DNA from: Synechococcus sp. CS-1330
Lineage (GTDB): Bacteria > Cyanobacteriota > Cyanobacteriia > PCC-6307 > Cyanobiaceae
Reading direction: 5' to 3'
DNA length: 64,000 nt
Assembly (NCBI GenBank): GCA_025128025.1
Contig: JAHLYR010000047.1
Location: forward strand, 124,001 to 188,000
Shown: piece after piece, positions 10,315-19,379 of the stretch
Position numbering within the stretch: the stretch's first letter is position 1
How the letters are laid out: each line of letters begins with the position of its first letter
Program-made: the position numbers and the translations under genes
The notes under the pieces: model-generated
What the model was told of the DNA's origin: nothing
The model's input: only the letters and a program-made list of their open reading frames with translations
Database searches by the model: none

Positions 10315-10347
10315 TCGGCGTGGGAGATCCTCAGCCTTATTCAGTCT

Positions 10348-12327
10348 TCAACCCTGCAGATAGGTGGTCTGGCGCAGGCTCGTTTCCAGGTGGGCCATCA
10401 GCCTGCGGGCGTCGCTGATGCCCAGCTGGCCTTTGCCGATGGCTGCCTCGCTGGCCACCCGCAGCCGCTCCAGCAGCAGCTCCGGGTTGTGCTCCATCAC
10501 CTCCAGCACTTCGGCATTGGTGTCGCCGCGCACCACGTGATCGAGCTGGTAGCCGCCGCTGGCTTTGAGGCGGATGTGCACGGCGTTGGTGCTGCCGAAC
10601 AGGTTGTGCAGGTTGCCCATCACCTCCTGGTAGGCGCCACCGAGGAACATGCCGATCCAGTAAGGCTCCCCTGGACGCAGCTTGTGTAGCTCCAGCAACG
10701 GTTTCTCCTGGCCTTGCCCGGAGCTCCTGGCCGGATCGATGAAGCGGGCGATTTTGCCGTCGGAATCGCAGGTGAGGTCGGCGAAGCTGCCCAGCGCTTC
10801 TGGTTTTTCGTCGAGGCGGTGGATCGGCAGCACCGGAAACAGCTGGTCGATCGCCCAGGTGTCGGGGGCCGAGCGAAACACCGAGAGGTTGGCGTAGTAA
10901 GTGGAGGCCAGGGCTGCTGGCAGGGCTAGCAGTTCCTCGGGCACCAAAGTGGTGGCCGGCAGCTCTTTGAGCCGCTCGGCGATGGCCTGGCAGCAGGCCC
11001 AGGTGAGTTGCTCGGCCAGGCCCCGCTCCGGCAGGCTCAGGTAGCCGAGGCGGAAGGCCGCCAGGGCGTCGTGCTTGAACTTGAGGGCGTCGTTCCAGGC
11101 CTCCTGCAGGGCTTCCACGCTGGCCTCAGGCGCTGTGATGGCCGCGTAGGTGTCGCGCAGGTTGCGCAGGATTAGGGCCTCGCCCTCTTGGGGTGTGGGC
11201 ACGGCACCGGGCAGGCTGCCGGCGCCGAGCACGTCAAACACCAGCACCGAAAAATGGCTAGCCAAGGCCCGGCCGCTTTCGCTCACCAGGGTGGGCACGG
11301 GGATGCCGTGGGGTTCGCAGCACTCCTTCACCGTGGCCACCACGTCGTTGGCGTAGTTCTGCAGGGAGTAGTTGGTTGAGGCGGAGCTGGCGGTGCGGCT
11401 GCCGTCGTAGTCGATGCCCAGGCCGCCGCCCACATCCAGGTAGCCCATCGGCGCCCCCAACTTGGTGAGCTCCCCGTAGATCTGGCCGGCTTCCTGCAGG
11501 GCGTCCTTGAGCACGGCGATGTCGTTGATCTGGCTACCCACGTGGAAGTGCAGCAGTCGCAGCTCGCCCAGCAGATCGGCGGTCCTTAGAGCCTCCACCG
11601 TGGCGAGCAGGTCGGGGATGCCCAAGCCAAATTTGGCCCTTTCGCCCACTGAGCTGCCCCAGCGGCCGGTGCTGCGGGCCGAGAGCTTGGCCCGGATGCC
11701 GATCAGGGGCGCCGCACCCAGCTCGCGGCTGGCAGTGATGATCCGCTCCACCTCATCGGCCTGCTCGATCACCACCACCGGTTGGCGCCCCAGGCGCCTG
11801 GCCAGAATTGCGGTCTCCATATAGCGCTGATCCTTGTAGCCGTTGCAGATCAGCAGCGCCTCGGGGTCGTCGATCAGCGACAGGGCAATAAGTAGCTCCG
11901 CCTTGCTGCCGGCCTCCAGGCCGAAGTGCCAGCGCCGGCCGCTGCTCACCAGCTCCTCCACTACATGGCGCTGCTGGTTGCATTTCACTGGAAACACCCC
12001 CTGGTAGCGGCCGGCGTAGCCGTACTGGGCGATGGCCCGCTCAAAGGCGCCGTGCAGGCGTTCGAGCCGGTCTTCGAGGATGTCGTCGAAGCGAATCAGC
12101 AGCGGCAGGCTCAGATCGCGGCCCTGCAGCTCCTGCACCAGCTCCACCAGGTCGAGGGAGCCGCCCCGGTCGCCCCGGGGCTGCACCATCACGTGGCCGC
12201 GATCGCTCACGGAGAAGTAGGGGTCGCCCCAGCGATCCAGCCCGTAGAGGGCGGCGCCGGCGGCGGCTGACCAGGTGTCGCTGTTCGACGCGCTCACGGC
12301 AGGGGGCTGGTGGGGGGCGGTGATCAC
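10348..12327 (-). CDS. speA: Biosynthetic arginine decarboxylase
   Basis: A 659-residue PLP enzyme converting arginine to agmatine, the first step of polyamine synthesis. Its length and features fit SpeA of alanine-racemase-like fold [19 protein letters not shown] with the PLP lysine, [31 protein letters not shown] and [11 protein letters not shown]. The C-terminus ends [16 protein letters not shown]. The start codon is GTG. It diverges from ndk, with only 65 bases between the two starts, so their promoters must share that gap. Confidence 0.95.
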   Translation of the reverse strand: MITAPHQPPAVSASNSDTWSAAAGAALYGLDRWGDPYFSVSDRGHVMVQPRGDRGGSLDLVELVQELQGRDLSLPLLIRFDDILEDRLERLHGAFERAIAQYGYAGRYQGVFPVKCNQQRHVVEELVSSGRRWHFGLEAGSKAELLIALSLIDDPEALLICNGYKDQRYMETAILARRLGRQPVVVIEQADEVERIITASRELGAAPLIGIRAKLSARSTGRWGSSVGERAKFGLGIPDLLATVEALRTADLLGELRLLHFHVGSQINDIAVLKDALQEAGQIYGELTKLGAPMGYLDVGGGLGIDYDGSRTASSASTNYSLQNYANDVVATVKECCEPHGIPVPTLVSESGRALASHFSVLVFDVLGAGSLPGAVPTPQEGEALILRNLRDTYAAITAPEASVEALQEAWNDALKFKHDALAAFRLGYLSLPERGLAEQLTWACCQAIAERLKELPATTLVPEELLALPAALASTYYANLSVFRSAPDTWAIDQLFPVLPIHRLDEKPEALGSFADLTCDSDGKIARFIDPARSSGQGQEKPLLELHKLRPGEPYWIGMFLGGAYQEVMGNLHNLFGSTNAVHIRLKASGGYQLDHVVRGDTNAEVLEVMEHNPELLLERLRVASEAAIGKGQLGISDARRLMAHLETSLRQTTYLQG

Positions 12328-12392
12328 GGCACCACTGTGCTTGCCAATGGGCAGGGCCGCCGCAGACGATGGGCCGGATCGACTTCTTCTCT

Positions 12393-12851
12393 ATGGCCGC
12401 CGAACGCTCCTTCATTGCTATCAAGCCCGACGGCGTTCAGCGGGGGCTGGTTGGTGAAATTCTCTGCCGCTTCGAGCGCAAGGGCTTCAAGCTGGTGGGC
12501 CTCAAGCAGCTCACCCCCAGCCGCGAGCTGGCTGAAAGTCACTACGGCGTGCACAGCGAGCGCCCCTTCTTCGCCGGCCTGGTGGACTTCATCACCTCTG
12601 GCCCAGTGGTGGCGATGGTGTGGGAAGGCGATGGCGTTATTGCCAGCGCCCGCAAGCTCATTGGTGCCACCAAGCCCCTTGAGGCCGAGCCCGGCACAAT
12701 CCGCGGCGACCTGGCTATCAACATCGGCCGCAACGTGATCCACGGCTCCGACGCCCCCGAAACCGCTGAATTCGAAATCGGCCTGTGGTTCCAGCCCTCC
12801 GAGCTGAGCGACTGGAGCCCCGCCGATCAGGTGTGGCGTACTGAGGGCTGA
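12393..12851 (+). CDS. ndk: Nucleoside-diphosphate kinase
   Basis: A 152-residue kinase that equalises nucleoside triphosphate pools. It starts with [16 protein letters not shown] and carries the catalytic His in [16 protein letters not shown]. The ATG at 12393 is preferred over an in-frame start at 12369 because the conserved family sequence begins there. It converges on thiO with no bases between the stops. Confidence 0.97.
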   Translation: MAAERSFIAIKPDGVQRGLVGEILCRFERKGFKLVGLKQLTPSRELAESHYGVHSERPFFAGLVDFITSGPVVAMVWEGDGVIASARKLIGATKPLEAEPGTIRGDLAINIGRNVIHGSDAPETAEFEIGLWFQPSELSDWSPADQVWRTEG

Positions 12852-13964
12852 TCAGCTCTTTTCAAATCGCCGCCAGCTGAACTTATTCAGCTGGTTCTGT
12901 TCTGCGGTTGCCAGGTCGCCAAGGATCGCTCCAGCAACCAATTCAGCGGTGATCGCGGCCAGCAGCACGCCGTTGCGGTGGTGCCCCGCCGCCAGCCACA
13001 GGCCGGGGATGGGGCTGGTTCCCAGCAGGGGAGCTTCGTCTGGGGTGTGGGGCCGGAAGCCCCACCAGCGCTCCATTGGCGGCCAGGCGCTCGCCTCCGG
13101 TAGCAGGCTGGCCAACCCCTCCTGCAGCTGGCGTTGGCCGGCGGGTGTGAGGCCCTCGCTGAAGCCGGCCTCGGGTTCGCTGGTGGCCCCCACCACCAGC
13201 AGGCCGTCTTGCCGCGGCACCAGGTAGGTGCCGGGCCCAAAAATCACCCGCCCCAAGGCCTGCCGTGGGCCCTGCAGCGACAGCATCTGGCCCTTCACCG
13301 GAGTGATCGGCAGCTGGGGCAGTAGCTGGGCGCTCCAGGCACCGCAGGCCAGCACCGCCCGCTCGGCAGCGAGAAAGTGCTCCTCCCCTTCGGCGCTGCG
13401 TAGACGCACCCCGCTGAGGGCGCCGCTCGGGCCGCAGACCAGCTTCAGCACCTGGCTGCCCTCCTCAAAGGTCACCCCCAGTTCCACACAGGCCCGCTCC
13501 AGGGCGCGCATCAGCCGGCGGCGGTTGTCGATCTGGCCGTCCTGTTCAAACAGCAGGCCGACCTGCCAGCGCTCGCCGATGCCGGGTATTTCTTGCTCCA
13601 GGCCGCGGCGATCGAGCCGCTGGCCGAAGGTGGCGGTGGGATAGGCATCCCGCTCCGCCAGGGTGGCGAAGGGCACCACGATGCCGCAGGGCCGTAGACC
13701 GCAGCTCAGGCCGCTGTCGGCTTCGATTTGGGCCACCCAGGAGGGGATGAGCTGCAGGCTGGCCTGCCCCAGGGCGAGCAGGTCGCCTGTGAGCCCCTCG
13801 GCGTGGGGCGCCAACATGCCGGCGGCTACGAATCCTGCTGCCTCGCTGCGGCGCCGGCTCAGCACCCGCACTGCCTCGCCGCGGCGGGCGAGCTGGTGGG
13901 CCATGGCCAGGCCCATCAGGCCGCCCCCCAGCACCGTGATGGCTGGCCCCTTGGCTGCAGTCAT
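12852..13964 (-). CDS. thiO: FAD-dependent glycine oxidase-like protein ThiO
   Basis: A 370-residue DAAO-fold oxidoreductase. It has the FAD-binding VLGGGLMGLAMAHQLARRG at the N-terminus, AAGMLAPHAEG (a flavin-contact motif of ThiO), PVKGQMLSL in the middle and GHHRNGVLLAAITAELVA at the C-terminus. ThiO oxidises glycine to the imine used for the thiazole of thiamine. Its ATG overlaps the stop of the PIN-toxin gene by four bases (ATGA), an odd partner for thiamine synthesis. No TPP riboswitch is visible upstream. Confidence 0.88.
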   Translation of the reverse strand: MTAAKGPAITVLGGGLMGLAMAHQLARRGEAVRVLSRRRSEAAGFVAAGMLAPHAEGLTGDLLALGQASLQLIPSWVAQIEADSGLSCGLRPCGIVVPFATLAERDAYPTATFGQRLDRRGLEQEIPGIGERWQVGLLFEQDGQIDNRRRLMRALERACVELGVTFEEGSQVLKLVCGPSGALSGVRLRSAEGEEHFLAAERAVLACGAWSAQLLPQLPITPVKGQMLSLQGPRQALGRVIFGPGTYLVPRQDGLLVVGATSEPEAGFSEGLTPAGQRQLQEGLASLLPEASAWPPMERWWGFRPHTPDEAPLLGTSPIPGLWLAAGHHRNGVLLAAITAELVAGAILGDLATAEQNQLNKFSWRRFEKS

Positions 13965-14374
13965 GGCTGGGCAGGCGCCGCTGGCTCCAGCCCCAGCACC
14001 GTGGCCCCGCAGGAGCGCAGGGCAGCGTCAGCGGTGAGTAGCAGCAGTGGTTCCTGGCGGCTTTGCACGAGCAGTAGCTGGTCGAAGAGGTCGGTGGGGG
14101 CGGCGCTGCTTTCGAGCTCGGCCAGGGCTAGTAGGTGCTCATTGCTCAGGGGCAGCCAGTGGAAGTGCTGACGGGTCACCTCCTGCTCCAAGCGAGCCAG
14201 GTCGAGCTGCACCCGGCCTTGGCGTTGCTTGAGGGCCAGTTCCCAGAGGCTCACCTGGCTTACAAACACCTCGGCCCCCGGCGCCTGCACCGCGGCGATC
14301 GCCCAGGCCGGCAGACGCGGGTCGTCGGCAAGCCACCAGAGCAGCACCTGGGTATCGAGCAGTAGGCGTTTCAT
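13961..14374 (-). CDS. vapC: PIN-domain toxin (VapC-type ribonuclease)
   Basis: A 137-residue PIN domain. All four acidic metal ligands can be placed: Asp in LLLDTQVLLWWL, Glu in SLWELALKQ, Asp in PTDLFDQLLLVQS and Asp in LLTADAAL. VapC toxins cleave specific RNAs and are neutralised by the adjacent antitoxin. The ATG at 14374 overlaps the antitoxin stop by four bases, and the toxin stop overlaps the thiO start by four bases. Codons upstream of 14374 in this frame are a shadow of the antitoxin. Confidence 0.88.
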   Translation of the reverse strand: MKRLLLDTQVLLWWLADDPRLPAWAIAAVQAPGAEVFVSQVSLWELALKQRQGRVQLDLARLEQEVTRQHFHWLPLSNEHLLALAELESSAAPTDLFDQLLLVQSRQEPLLLLTADAALRSCGATVLGLEPAAPAQP

Positions 14375-14625
14375 CGCAGCGGTGCGTCGAAGTTGGCGGC
14401 GATGGCAATGGCGTGGCGCATGGCACCCGGAGCGTGGGTGGCGCTGGGGCTGGGCACCCAGGCGCTGAGGCGGGCTACCGGTTTGCCTGCTCTGGCGATC
14501 CATATCTCCTCGCCCTGCTCCACCTGGAGCAGCAGGCGGGAGAGCTGGGTTTTGGCTTCATGCACATTCACCAGCTGGGGCCGGTTGCTTGGTGTTGGCT
14601 CAGTGGCAAATGGCGGGTAGGCCAT
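14371..14625 (-). CDS. Phd/YefM-type antitoxin
   Basis: About 84 residues from the ATG at 14625. It carries the compact Phd/YefM core VNVHEAKTQLSRLLLQVEQG followed by EEIWIARAGKPVARL, the DNA-binding and dimer region of this antitoxin family. A Pro/Ser-rich C-terminal tail would wrap the PIN toxin. Such antitoxins normally repress their own promoter, which would lie just upstream in the 136-base divergent gap before gatB. Its stop overlaps the toxin start (ATGA). An in-frame start at 14673 is possible but less likely. Confidence 0.88.
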   Translation of the reverse strand: MAYPPFATEPTPSNRPQLVNVHEAKTQLSRLLLQVEQGEEIWIARAGKPVARLSAWVPSPSATHAPGAMRHAIAIAANFDAPLR

Positions 14626-14761
14626 GGCTGCAAAAACTTCTGGACTTAGTTTTAGCTTAGCTAACCAGCGCAAATCACCATTCGCCCCGGGGCCCCCTCG
14701 CCCCCGTCAAGCCGGCGTCCAGTGCCTCCCCATAGGATCGGCGGAGGCATTCATACAGGCC

Positions 14762-16270
14762 ATGGCAGGCGCGGCAGTAGCACCAGCATCACCAGTCACA
14801 TCCCAGCAGGCCCCTTGGGAGGCGGTGATTGGCCTGGAGACCCATGTGCAGCTGGGCACCGCCAGCAAGATTTTCACCAGCGCCTCCACCGCCTTCGGCG
14901 ACGCCCCCAACACCCATATCGACCCGGTGGTGTGTGGCTTGCCTGGCACCTTGCCAGTGCTAAATCAAAAGGTGCTCGAGTATGCGGTGAAGGCGGCCCT
15001 TGCCCTCAACCTGCATATTGCTGAGCACAGTAAGTTTGATCGCAAACAATATTTTTACCCCGACCTGCCCAAAAACTATCAAATTTCCCAGTTTGACGAG
15101 CCAATCGCCGAAGACGGCTGGATTGAAGTGGAGGTGGCCGAAAAAGGCAAACAAACCTATTTGAAGCGTATCGGTATAGAACGTCTTCACATGGAAGAAG
15201 ACGCCGGTAAGTTGGTGCACGCCGGTAGTGATCGTCTAGATGGCTCCACCCACTCCCTGGTGGACTACAACCGCGCCGGAGTAGCGCTCGCTGAGATTGT
15301 CAGCAAACCGGATTTGCGTACCGGCCGCGAAGCGGCGGAATATGCCTCGGAGATTCGCCGGATCATGCGTTATCTGGGTGTGAGTGACGGCAATATGCAG
15401 GAGGGTTCATTGCGCTGCGATGTAAACATCTCCGTGCGGCGCGGCCCTGATGCCCCCTTCGGCACGAAGGTGGAGATCAAGAACATGAATTCCTTTTCGG
15501 CTATTCAGAAGGCGATTGATTACGAGATTCAGCGCCAGATCAAGGCCTACGAAGCCGGTGAGCCGGTGCGGCAGGAAACCCGCCTTTGGGACGAGTCCAA
15601 GCAGCTCACTAAGAGCATGCGCGGTAAAGAGGGTGCCAGCGACTACCGCTACTTCCCCGATCCCGACCTTGGCCCCATCGAGGTGAGTGATGCCCAGCGG
15701 GAGGGTTGGCGCGCTGAGCTGCCCGAGTTGCCCGCTGCTAAGCGGCACCGTTACGCCGAGCAGCTGGGTCTGTCGATCTACGACGCCCGAGTGCTCACCG
15801 ATGAGCGCTCGATGGCCGAATACTTCGAGGCCGCGGTGGCCGCCGGCGCCGACGCCAAGGGTATCGCCAACTGGGTCACCGGCGATATTGCCGCCTATGT
15901 AAATGCCAATAGGCTGGCTATTGCCGAGTTGCCCCTCAAGCCCGAGCAGCTAGCTGAACTGGTGCAGCTGATTGAGGGCGGAATTATTAGCGGCAAGATT
16001 GCCAAAGAGATTCTGCCCGAGTTGCTGGAGCAGGGCGGTTCTGCCAAGGCGATTGTGGCGGAGCGTGGCCTTGGCATGATTAGTGACCCCGCTGCTATTG
16101 CGGCAATTGTGGAGGAGCTGCTGGCTGCCCACCCCGAGGAGGTGGCAGCCTTCCGCAGCGGTAAGAACAAACTGCAGGGTTTCTTTGTGGGCCAGCTGAT
16201 GAAGAAAACCGGTGGCAAGGCCGACCCCAAGCTCGCCAACCAGATTCTGATTGAGAAGCTCAACGGCTGA
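14762..16270 (+). CDS. gatB: Aspartyl/glutamyl-tRNA amidotransferase subunit B
   Basis: About 502 residues from the ATG at 14762. GatB is the kinase/transamidase subunit that converts Glu-tRNA(Gln) to Gln-tRNA(Gln). The N-terminus reads EAVIGLETHVQLGTASKIF, followed by DPVVCGLPGTLPVLN, FYPDLPKNYQISQ and SLRCDVNISVR. The C-terminus has the YqeY-like tail ending in FFVGQLMKKTGGKADPKL. The in-frame codons before 14762 lack family similarity. It diverges from the toxin-antitoxin-thiO group. Confidence 0.97.
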   Translation: MAGAAVAPASPVTSQQAPWEAVIGLETHVQLGTASKIFTSASTAFGDAPNTHIDPVVCGLPGTLPVLNQKVLEYAVKAALALNLHIAEHSKFDRKQYFYPDLPKNYQISQFDEPIAEDGWIEVEVAEKGKQTYLKRIGIERLHMEEDAGKLVHAGSDRLDGSTHSLVDYNRAGVALAEIVSKPDLRTGREAAEYASEIRRIMRYLGVSDGNMQEGSLRCDVNISVRRGPDAPFGTKVEIKNMNSFSAIQKAIDYEIQRQIKAYEAGEPVRQETRLWDESKQLTKSMRGKEGASDYRYFPDPDLGPIEVSDAQREGWRAELPELPAAKRHRYAEQLGLSIYDARVLTDERSMAEYFEAAVAAGADAKGIANWVTGDIAAYVNANRLAIAELPLKPEQLAELVQLIEGGIISGKIAKEILPELLEQGGSAKAIVAERGLGMISDPAAIAAIVEELLAAHPEEVAAFRSGKNKLQGFFVGQLMKKTGGKADPKLANQILIEKLNG

Positions 16271-16390
16271 GCATCACGCTTGGATCAGTACTCAAGATGC
16301 CTGCTGTCAGGCCATGTTAATTAAAGTCACTGACATTGCGGTTACTCGCAGGGAAGTTAAGGTCTTAGGGTCTTATTTTGACCAAATCAA

Positions 16391-16792
16391 GTGACCAACT
16401 CCCAGTTTGAGTTTGGGGCTGCTGAAAACAAGCATTTCAGCGCCTTGGCCAACTTTTGCCTCGTGTCGGCGTTGGCGTTGGCGGTTTATGCCGTAGCCAA
16501 TGCATCATTTCTGTTCAATGTGATTGCAAGCGGCAAGATCTCCTTGATGCTGCGAACACTGGATGACGCTATTCAGGCACTGGCGGCATTGTTTGCGGCC
16601 TATCAACTCAATCAGGCTGCGAAAGGGTTCCGCAAAATTGTCAATACGCAGGGTGATGACCTTGCCCTTTTAAATCTTTCTAGTCAAAAGCTGCGGCTTG
16701 TTTTTGCTAGCTTAGCGCTGATGCTGGTATTGCTAGCAATCCGATTCATACTGGATTATCCGGCCCTAATTAGTTGGATCAAGGCTGCCTGA
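16391..16792 (+). CDS. Hypothetical membrane protein
   Basis: A 133-residue protein with a GTG start. Hydrophobic segments lie at about residues 17-42 (CLVSALALAVYAVANASFLF), 58-74 and 103-122, so three membrane helices are likely. Between them is a polar stretch with a FRKIVNTQGDDLALLN motif. I do not recognise a family by sequence alone. It is more AT-rich than its neighbours. Its 3' end overlaps the convergent coaE gene by 14 bases. The 120-base gap before it holds no feature I can name. Confidence 0.72.
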   Translation: MTNSQFEFGAAENKHFSALANFCLVSALALAVYAVANASFLFNVIASGKISLMLRTLDDAIQALAALFAAYQLNQAAKGFRKIVNTQGDDLALLNLSSQKLRLVFASLALMLVLLAIRFILDYPALISWIKAA

Positions 16793-17378
16793 TCCACGCT
16801 TGTGTCTGCTCCACTTCGGCGGCGAGTTGCTCGGGACCGCCCCGGTTGTTGAGCACCACATCGGCCAGCTGGCGCTTGCGCGCCAGCGGCCACTGGGCGG
16901 CTATTCGGGCGCGGGCATCGGCTTCGCCCAGGCGATCTCGGGCCATCAAACGCTGCAGCTGCTGCGTCTCGTCGCAGTCCACCAGCCACACCTCGCTGCA
17001 GAGGTTCTCCAGCCCCGCTTCAAATAGCAGCGGCACCACCAGCACCACTACCGGCTCCGCCGCCAGCTCCTGCAGCTTGGCTTTAAAGCACGCCCGCACA
17101 ACTGGATGCAGCAGCTGCTCCAGCCAGCGGCGCTCGGCGCCATCGTCAAACACGATCCGTCCCAGGGCGGCGCGATCGATCTCTCCGCCGGGTGCCCGGA
17201 TCCCAGCCCCGTAGCGTTCCAGCACCGCTTGCGCCCCCGTGCTCCCGGGCGCCAGTGCTTCGCGGGCGTACACATCCGCATCAAGCAGCGGCAGGCCCCG
17301 CGCCGCCAGCAGCCGGCCCACGCTGCTCTTGCCGCTGGCGATGCCCCCGGTGAGGCCAATGCGGCGTGCAGCAACCAT
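16779..17378 (-). CDS. coaE: Dephospho-CoA kinase
   Basis: A 199-residue P-loop kinase for the last step of coenzyme A synthesis. Walker A is GGIASGKSSVG at the N-terminus, then LLDADVYAREAL, VVPLLFEAGLE and VWLVDCDETQQLQRLMARD, all typical of CoaE. It is convergent with the small membrane protein at 16391-16792, and its start is divergent from argJ. Confidence 0.95.
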   Translation of the reverse strand: MVAARRIGLTGGIASGKSSVGRLLAARGLPLLDADVYAREALAPGSTGAQAVLERYGAGIRAPGGEIDRAALGRIVFDDGAERRWLEQLLHPVVRACFKAKLQELAAEPVVVLVVPLLFEAGLENLCSEVWLVDCDETQQLQRLMARDRLGEADARARIAAQWPLARKRQLADVVLNNRGGPEQLAAEVEQTQAWIRQP

Positions 17379-17434
17379 GGGTTGAGAAGGGGCGTGGCGC
17401 TATTCCATGCTCAGGTTCGCAGCAGCTGCAGCCC

Positions 17435-18637
17435 GTGACCCATCCCTGGCACCCGATCCCTGGTGGCATTACCGCCCCGGTGGGCTTCCAAGCCGCCGCT
17501 GTCACTGCGGGTCTGAAGGCTTCCGGCAATCCCGACCTCTCCCTGCTGCTGGCGCCCGAGGGCGCGGTGTGCGCCGGCACCTTCACGACCTCGGTGGTGC
17601 GGGCCGCCTGCGTGGACCTCTGCGCCGAGCGCCTGGCGGCCTCCGGCGGTCAGGCCCGGGCGGTGCTCACCAATTCCGGCCAGGCCAATGCCTGCACCGG
17701 CGATCGGGGCCTGATCGATAGCTTGCGGGCCACCCAGGCCGTCGCCGATCGGTTGGGCCTAGCGCCAGAAGAGGTGCTGATCTGCTCCACCGGTGTGATC
17801 GGTGTGCCGATTCCGATGGGCACCTTGCTGGCGGACCTTGATCCCTTGGTGGCGGCCCTCAGTCCCGAGGGTGGCGCCGCGGCAGCCACTGCCATCCTCA
17901 CCACCGATCTGGTGGCTAAGCAGATTGCTCTGGAGGCGGATCTGGGCGATCGCACGGTGCGCATCGGCGGCATGGCCAAGGGCTCGGGCATGATCCACCC
18001 AAATATGGCCACGATGCTGGGCTACCTCAGCTGCGACGCGGGGGTGCCCGCCGAGGTCTGGCAGGCGATGGTGCGGCGGGCGGTGGATCGCTCTTTTAAT
18101 GCGATCACGGTGGACGGCGACACCAGCACCAATGACACGTTCCTTGCCTTTGCAGCCGGGGAGCTCCTAAGCCACGAGCACTTCGAAGCGCTGGAAGCCG
18201 GCCTGACGGCGGTGTCGCAACACCTGGCCAAGGCGATCGCCCGCGATGGCGAGGGCGCCACCTGCCTGATCGAGGTGCAGGCGCAGGGAGCCGCCGATGA
18301 CGCCGGCGCTCGTGCCATTGCTCGCACCGTGTGCGGCTCGTCGCTGGTGAAGTGTGCCGTGCATGGCCGCGACCCCAACTGGGGCCGGATCGTGGCCGCC
18401 GCCGGCCGGGCCGGCGTGCCCTTTGCTGCTGATCTGGTGGCCCTGTGGCTGGGCGAGCACCAGCTGATGGCCGCTGGCCAGCCCCTGGCCTTCGATCGCA
18501 CCGCCGCCAGCACCTATCTGCAGAGCGACACGGTGATCATTCGCCTGGTGGTGGGCGATGGCCCGGGCACAGGTGTGGCCTGGGGCTGCGACCTATCGGC
18601 TCAATATGTCCGCATTAACGCCGATTACACGACCTAA
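17435..18637 (+). CDS. argJ: Bifunctional ornithine acetyltransferase / N-acetylglutamate synthase
   Basis: About 400 residues from the GTG at 17435, which puts the typical WHPIPGGITAPVGF at the N-terminus. A GTG at 17366 is also in frame but would overlap coaE. ArgJ transfers the acetyl group of N-acetylornithine to glutamate, closing the arginine acetyl cycle. The self-cleavage site is visible in KGSGMIHPNMATML, where the Thr becomes the nucleophile of the beta chain. Further motifs are DGDTSTNDT and GRDPNWGRIVAAAGRAG. Confidence 0.95.
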   Translation: MTHPWHPIPGGITAPVGFQAAAVTAGLKASGNPDLSLLLAPEGAVCAGTFTTSVVRAACVDLCAERLAASGGQARAVLTNSGQANACTGDRGLIDSLRATQAVADRLGLAPEEVLICSTGVIGVPIPMGTLLADLDPLVAALSPEGGAAAATAILTTDLVAKQIALEADLGDRTVRIGGMAKGSGMIHPNMATMLGYLSCDAGVPAEVWQAMVRRAVDRSFNAITVDGDTSTNDTFLAFAAGELLSHEHFEALEAGLTAVSQHLAKAIARDGEGATCLIEVQAQGAADDAGARAIARTVCGSSLVKCAVHGRDPNWGRIVAAAGRAGVPFAADLVALWLGEHQLMAAGQPLAFDRTAASTYLQSDTVIIRLVVGDGPGTGVAWGCDLSAQYVRINADYTT

Positions 18638-18832
18638 TTATCTGAAAGCAAACCAATCGATTCTTTGTCCTTCTGCGCCCTGCGTTAACTCCAGGCCCTT
18701 TATTCCCCCATCCTGCTGATACCAGGGGTCTTGGCAGAGAGCCGTGAAAGCCCGCCGCGCTTCTTCCAGGGATTGGAAATCACCGACCTTCACGACGCCC
18801 CAGGCATCGTGGGTGTTGATGCTGAAGCTCAT
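18638..18832 (-). CDS. Small conserved-looking protein, 64 residues
   Basis: From the ATG at 18832 it encodes a 64-residue soluble protein starting MSFSINTHDAWGVVKVGDF and containing SLEEARRAFTALCQDPW, then GIKGLELTQ. The balanced composition, clean start and tight fit between argJ (stop 18637) and a divergent small gene support it as real. It recalls short cyanobacterial hypothetical proteins, but I cannot assign a function. Codons upstream of 18832 in this frame look non-coding. Confidence 0.68.
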   Translation of the reverse strand: MSFSINTHDAWGVVKVGDFQSLEEARRAFTALCQDPWYQQDGGIKGLELTQGAEGQRIDWFAFR

Positions 18833-18886
18833 CGCCGTTGGAATTCCTACAGTGATTAAAGGTCTTGGTCGAGGAGAGCAGCAGCG

Positions 18887-19063
18887 ATGAGCAACCCCCT
18901 TTGGATGCTTGTGCCCTGGGCGGTTTTTGCCATCGCTGCAGGGATCAAGTTTTGGCGCTTGACCAGCCTGTTCCGCAGGCACCTAATTGGCGCCCCGTCC
19001 AGCACCGAGCAGTTCAGGAGCTCCCTTGAGCGCGCCTGGGCAAAGGACCAGCAGGCGGCCTGA
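18887..19063 (+). CDS. Small membrane protein, 58 residues
   Basis: This short gene starts with ATG at 18887 after a GAGGAGAGCAG ribosome-binding stretch and ends with TGA at 19063. The product begins MSNPLWMLVPWAVFAIAAG, one membrane helix, then a basic segment KFWRLTSLFRRHLIG and an acidic/polar tail. It is divergent from the 64-residue gene and followed by an intrinsic terminator at 19117-19143. The function is unknown. Confidence 0.66.
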   Translation: MSNPLWMLVPWAVFAIAAGIKFWRLTSLFRRHLIGAPSSTEQFRSSLERAWAKDQQAA

Positions 19064-19116
19064 CAGAGGGCTGGGCTGGTCGTTACAAATTGTGATATAC
19101 TTAGTTTTGGTCATCG

Positions 19117-19143
19117 AGCGGTCCTGGACGGGTCCGCTTTTTT
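19117..19143 (+). terminator. Intrinsic terminator
   Basis: AGCGG at 19117-19121 pairs with CCGCT at 19134-19138. One mismatch separates it from an inner CC/GG pair, and six T residues follow (19138-19143). It would end transcription of the small gene at 18887-19063, or of a very short transcript from a TATACT box at 19096-19101. Confidence 0.75.
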
Positions 19144-19151
19144 ATTGGCTT

Positions 19152-19325
19152 TTATTTGTTGATTGATCTCCATATCCACCAAATAACCATCCCCAGCAGC
19201 GCCCATGGCAGCAGGGCGCGAAATACAACAGCCACCAGCAACACCACCAGCAGCGACACCGCGGTGCGCTTTGTCAAAGCCTTGGCCTCGTCGTTCATGA
19301 AGCGCCAGCGGGGAATCAGGGCCAT
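19152..19325 (-). CDS. Small membrane protein, 57 residues
   Basis: The ATG is at 19325 and the TAA at 19152-19154. The product starts MALIPRWRFMNDEAKALTKR, followed by a strong membrane helix SLLVVLLVAVVFRALLP and a second hydrophobic, Trp-rich stretch WALLGMVIWWIWRS. Soluble N-terminus, one or two membrane passes and a basic end fit a small integral membrane protein. It is divergent from the operon beginning at 19380. I cannot name a function. Confidence 0.68.
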   Translation of the reverse strand: MALIPRWRFMNDEAKALTKRTAVSLLVVLLVAVVFRALLPWALLGMVIWWIWRSINK

Positions 19326-19379
19326 CTGCTCTTGGCGGGGACTCCCTCAGCAAAGCCCCTCCCCCTAGATTTGGCACCT

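Noticed and set aside
16271..16390. Possible tRNA or regulatory RNA after gatB
   Set aside because: Only a weak GCCTG/CAGGC hairpin is present, with no cloverleaf and no T-run.
19152..19377. Alternative frames overlapping the small membrane gene at 19152-19325 on both strands
   Set aside because: They have low-complexity, Ser/Thr- or Gly-rich products without structure, while the chosen frame gives a clean membrane helix.
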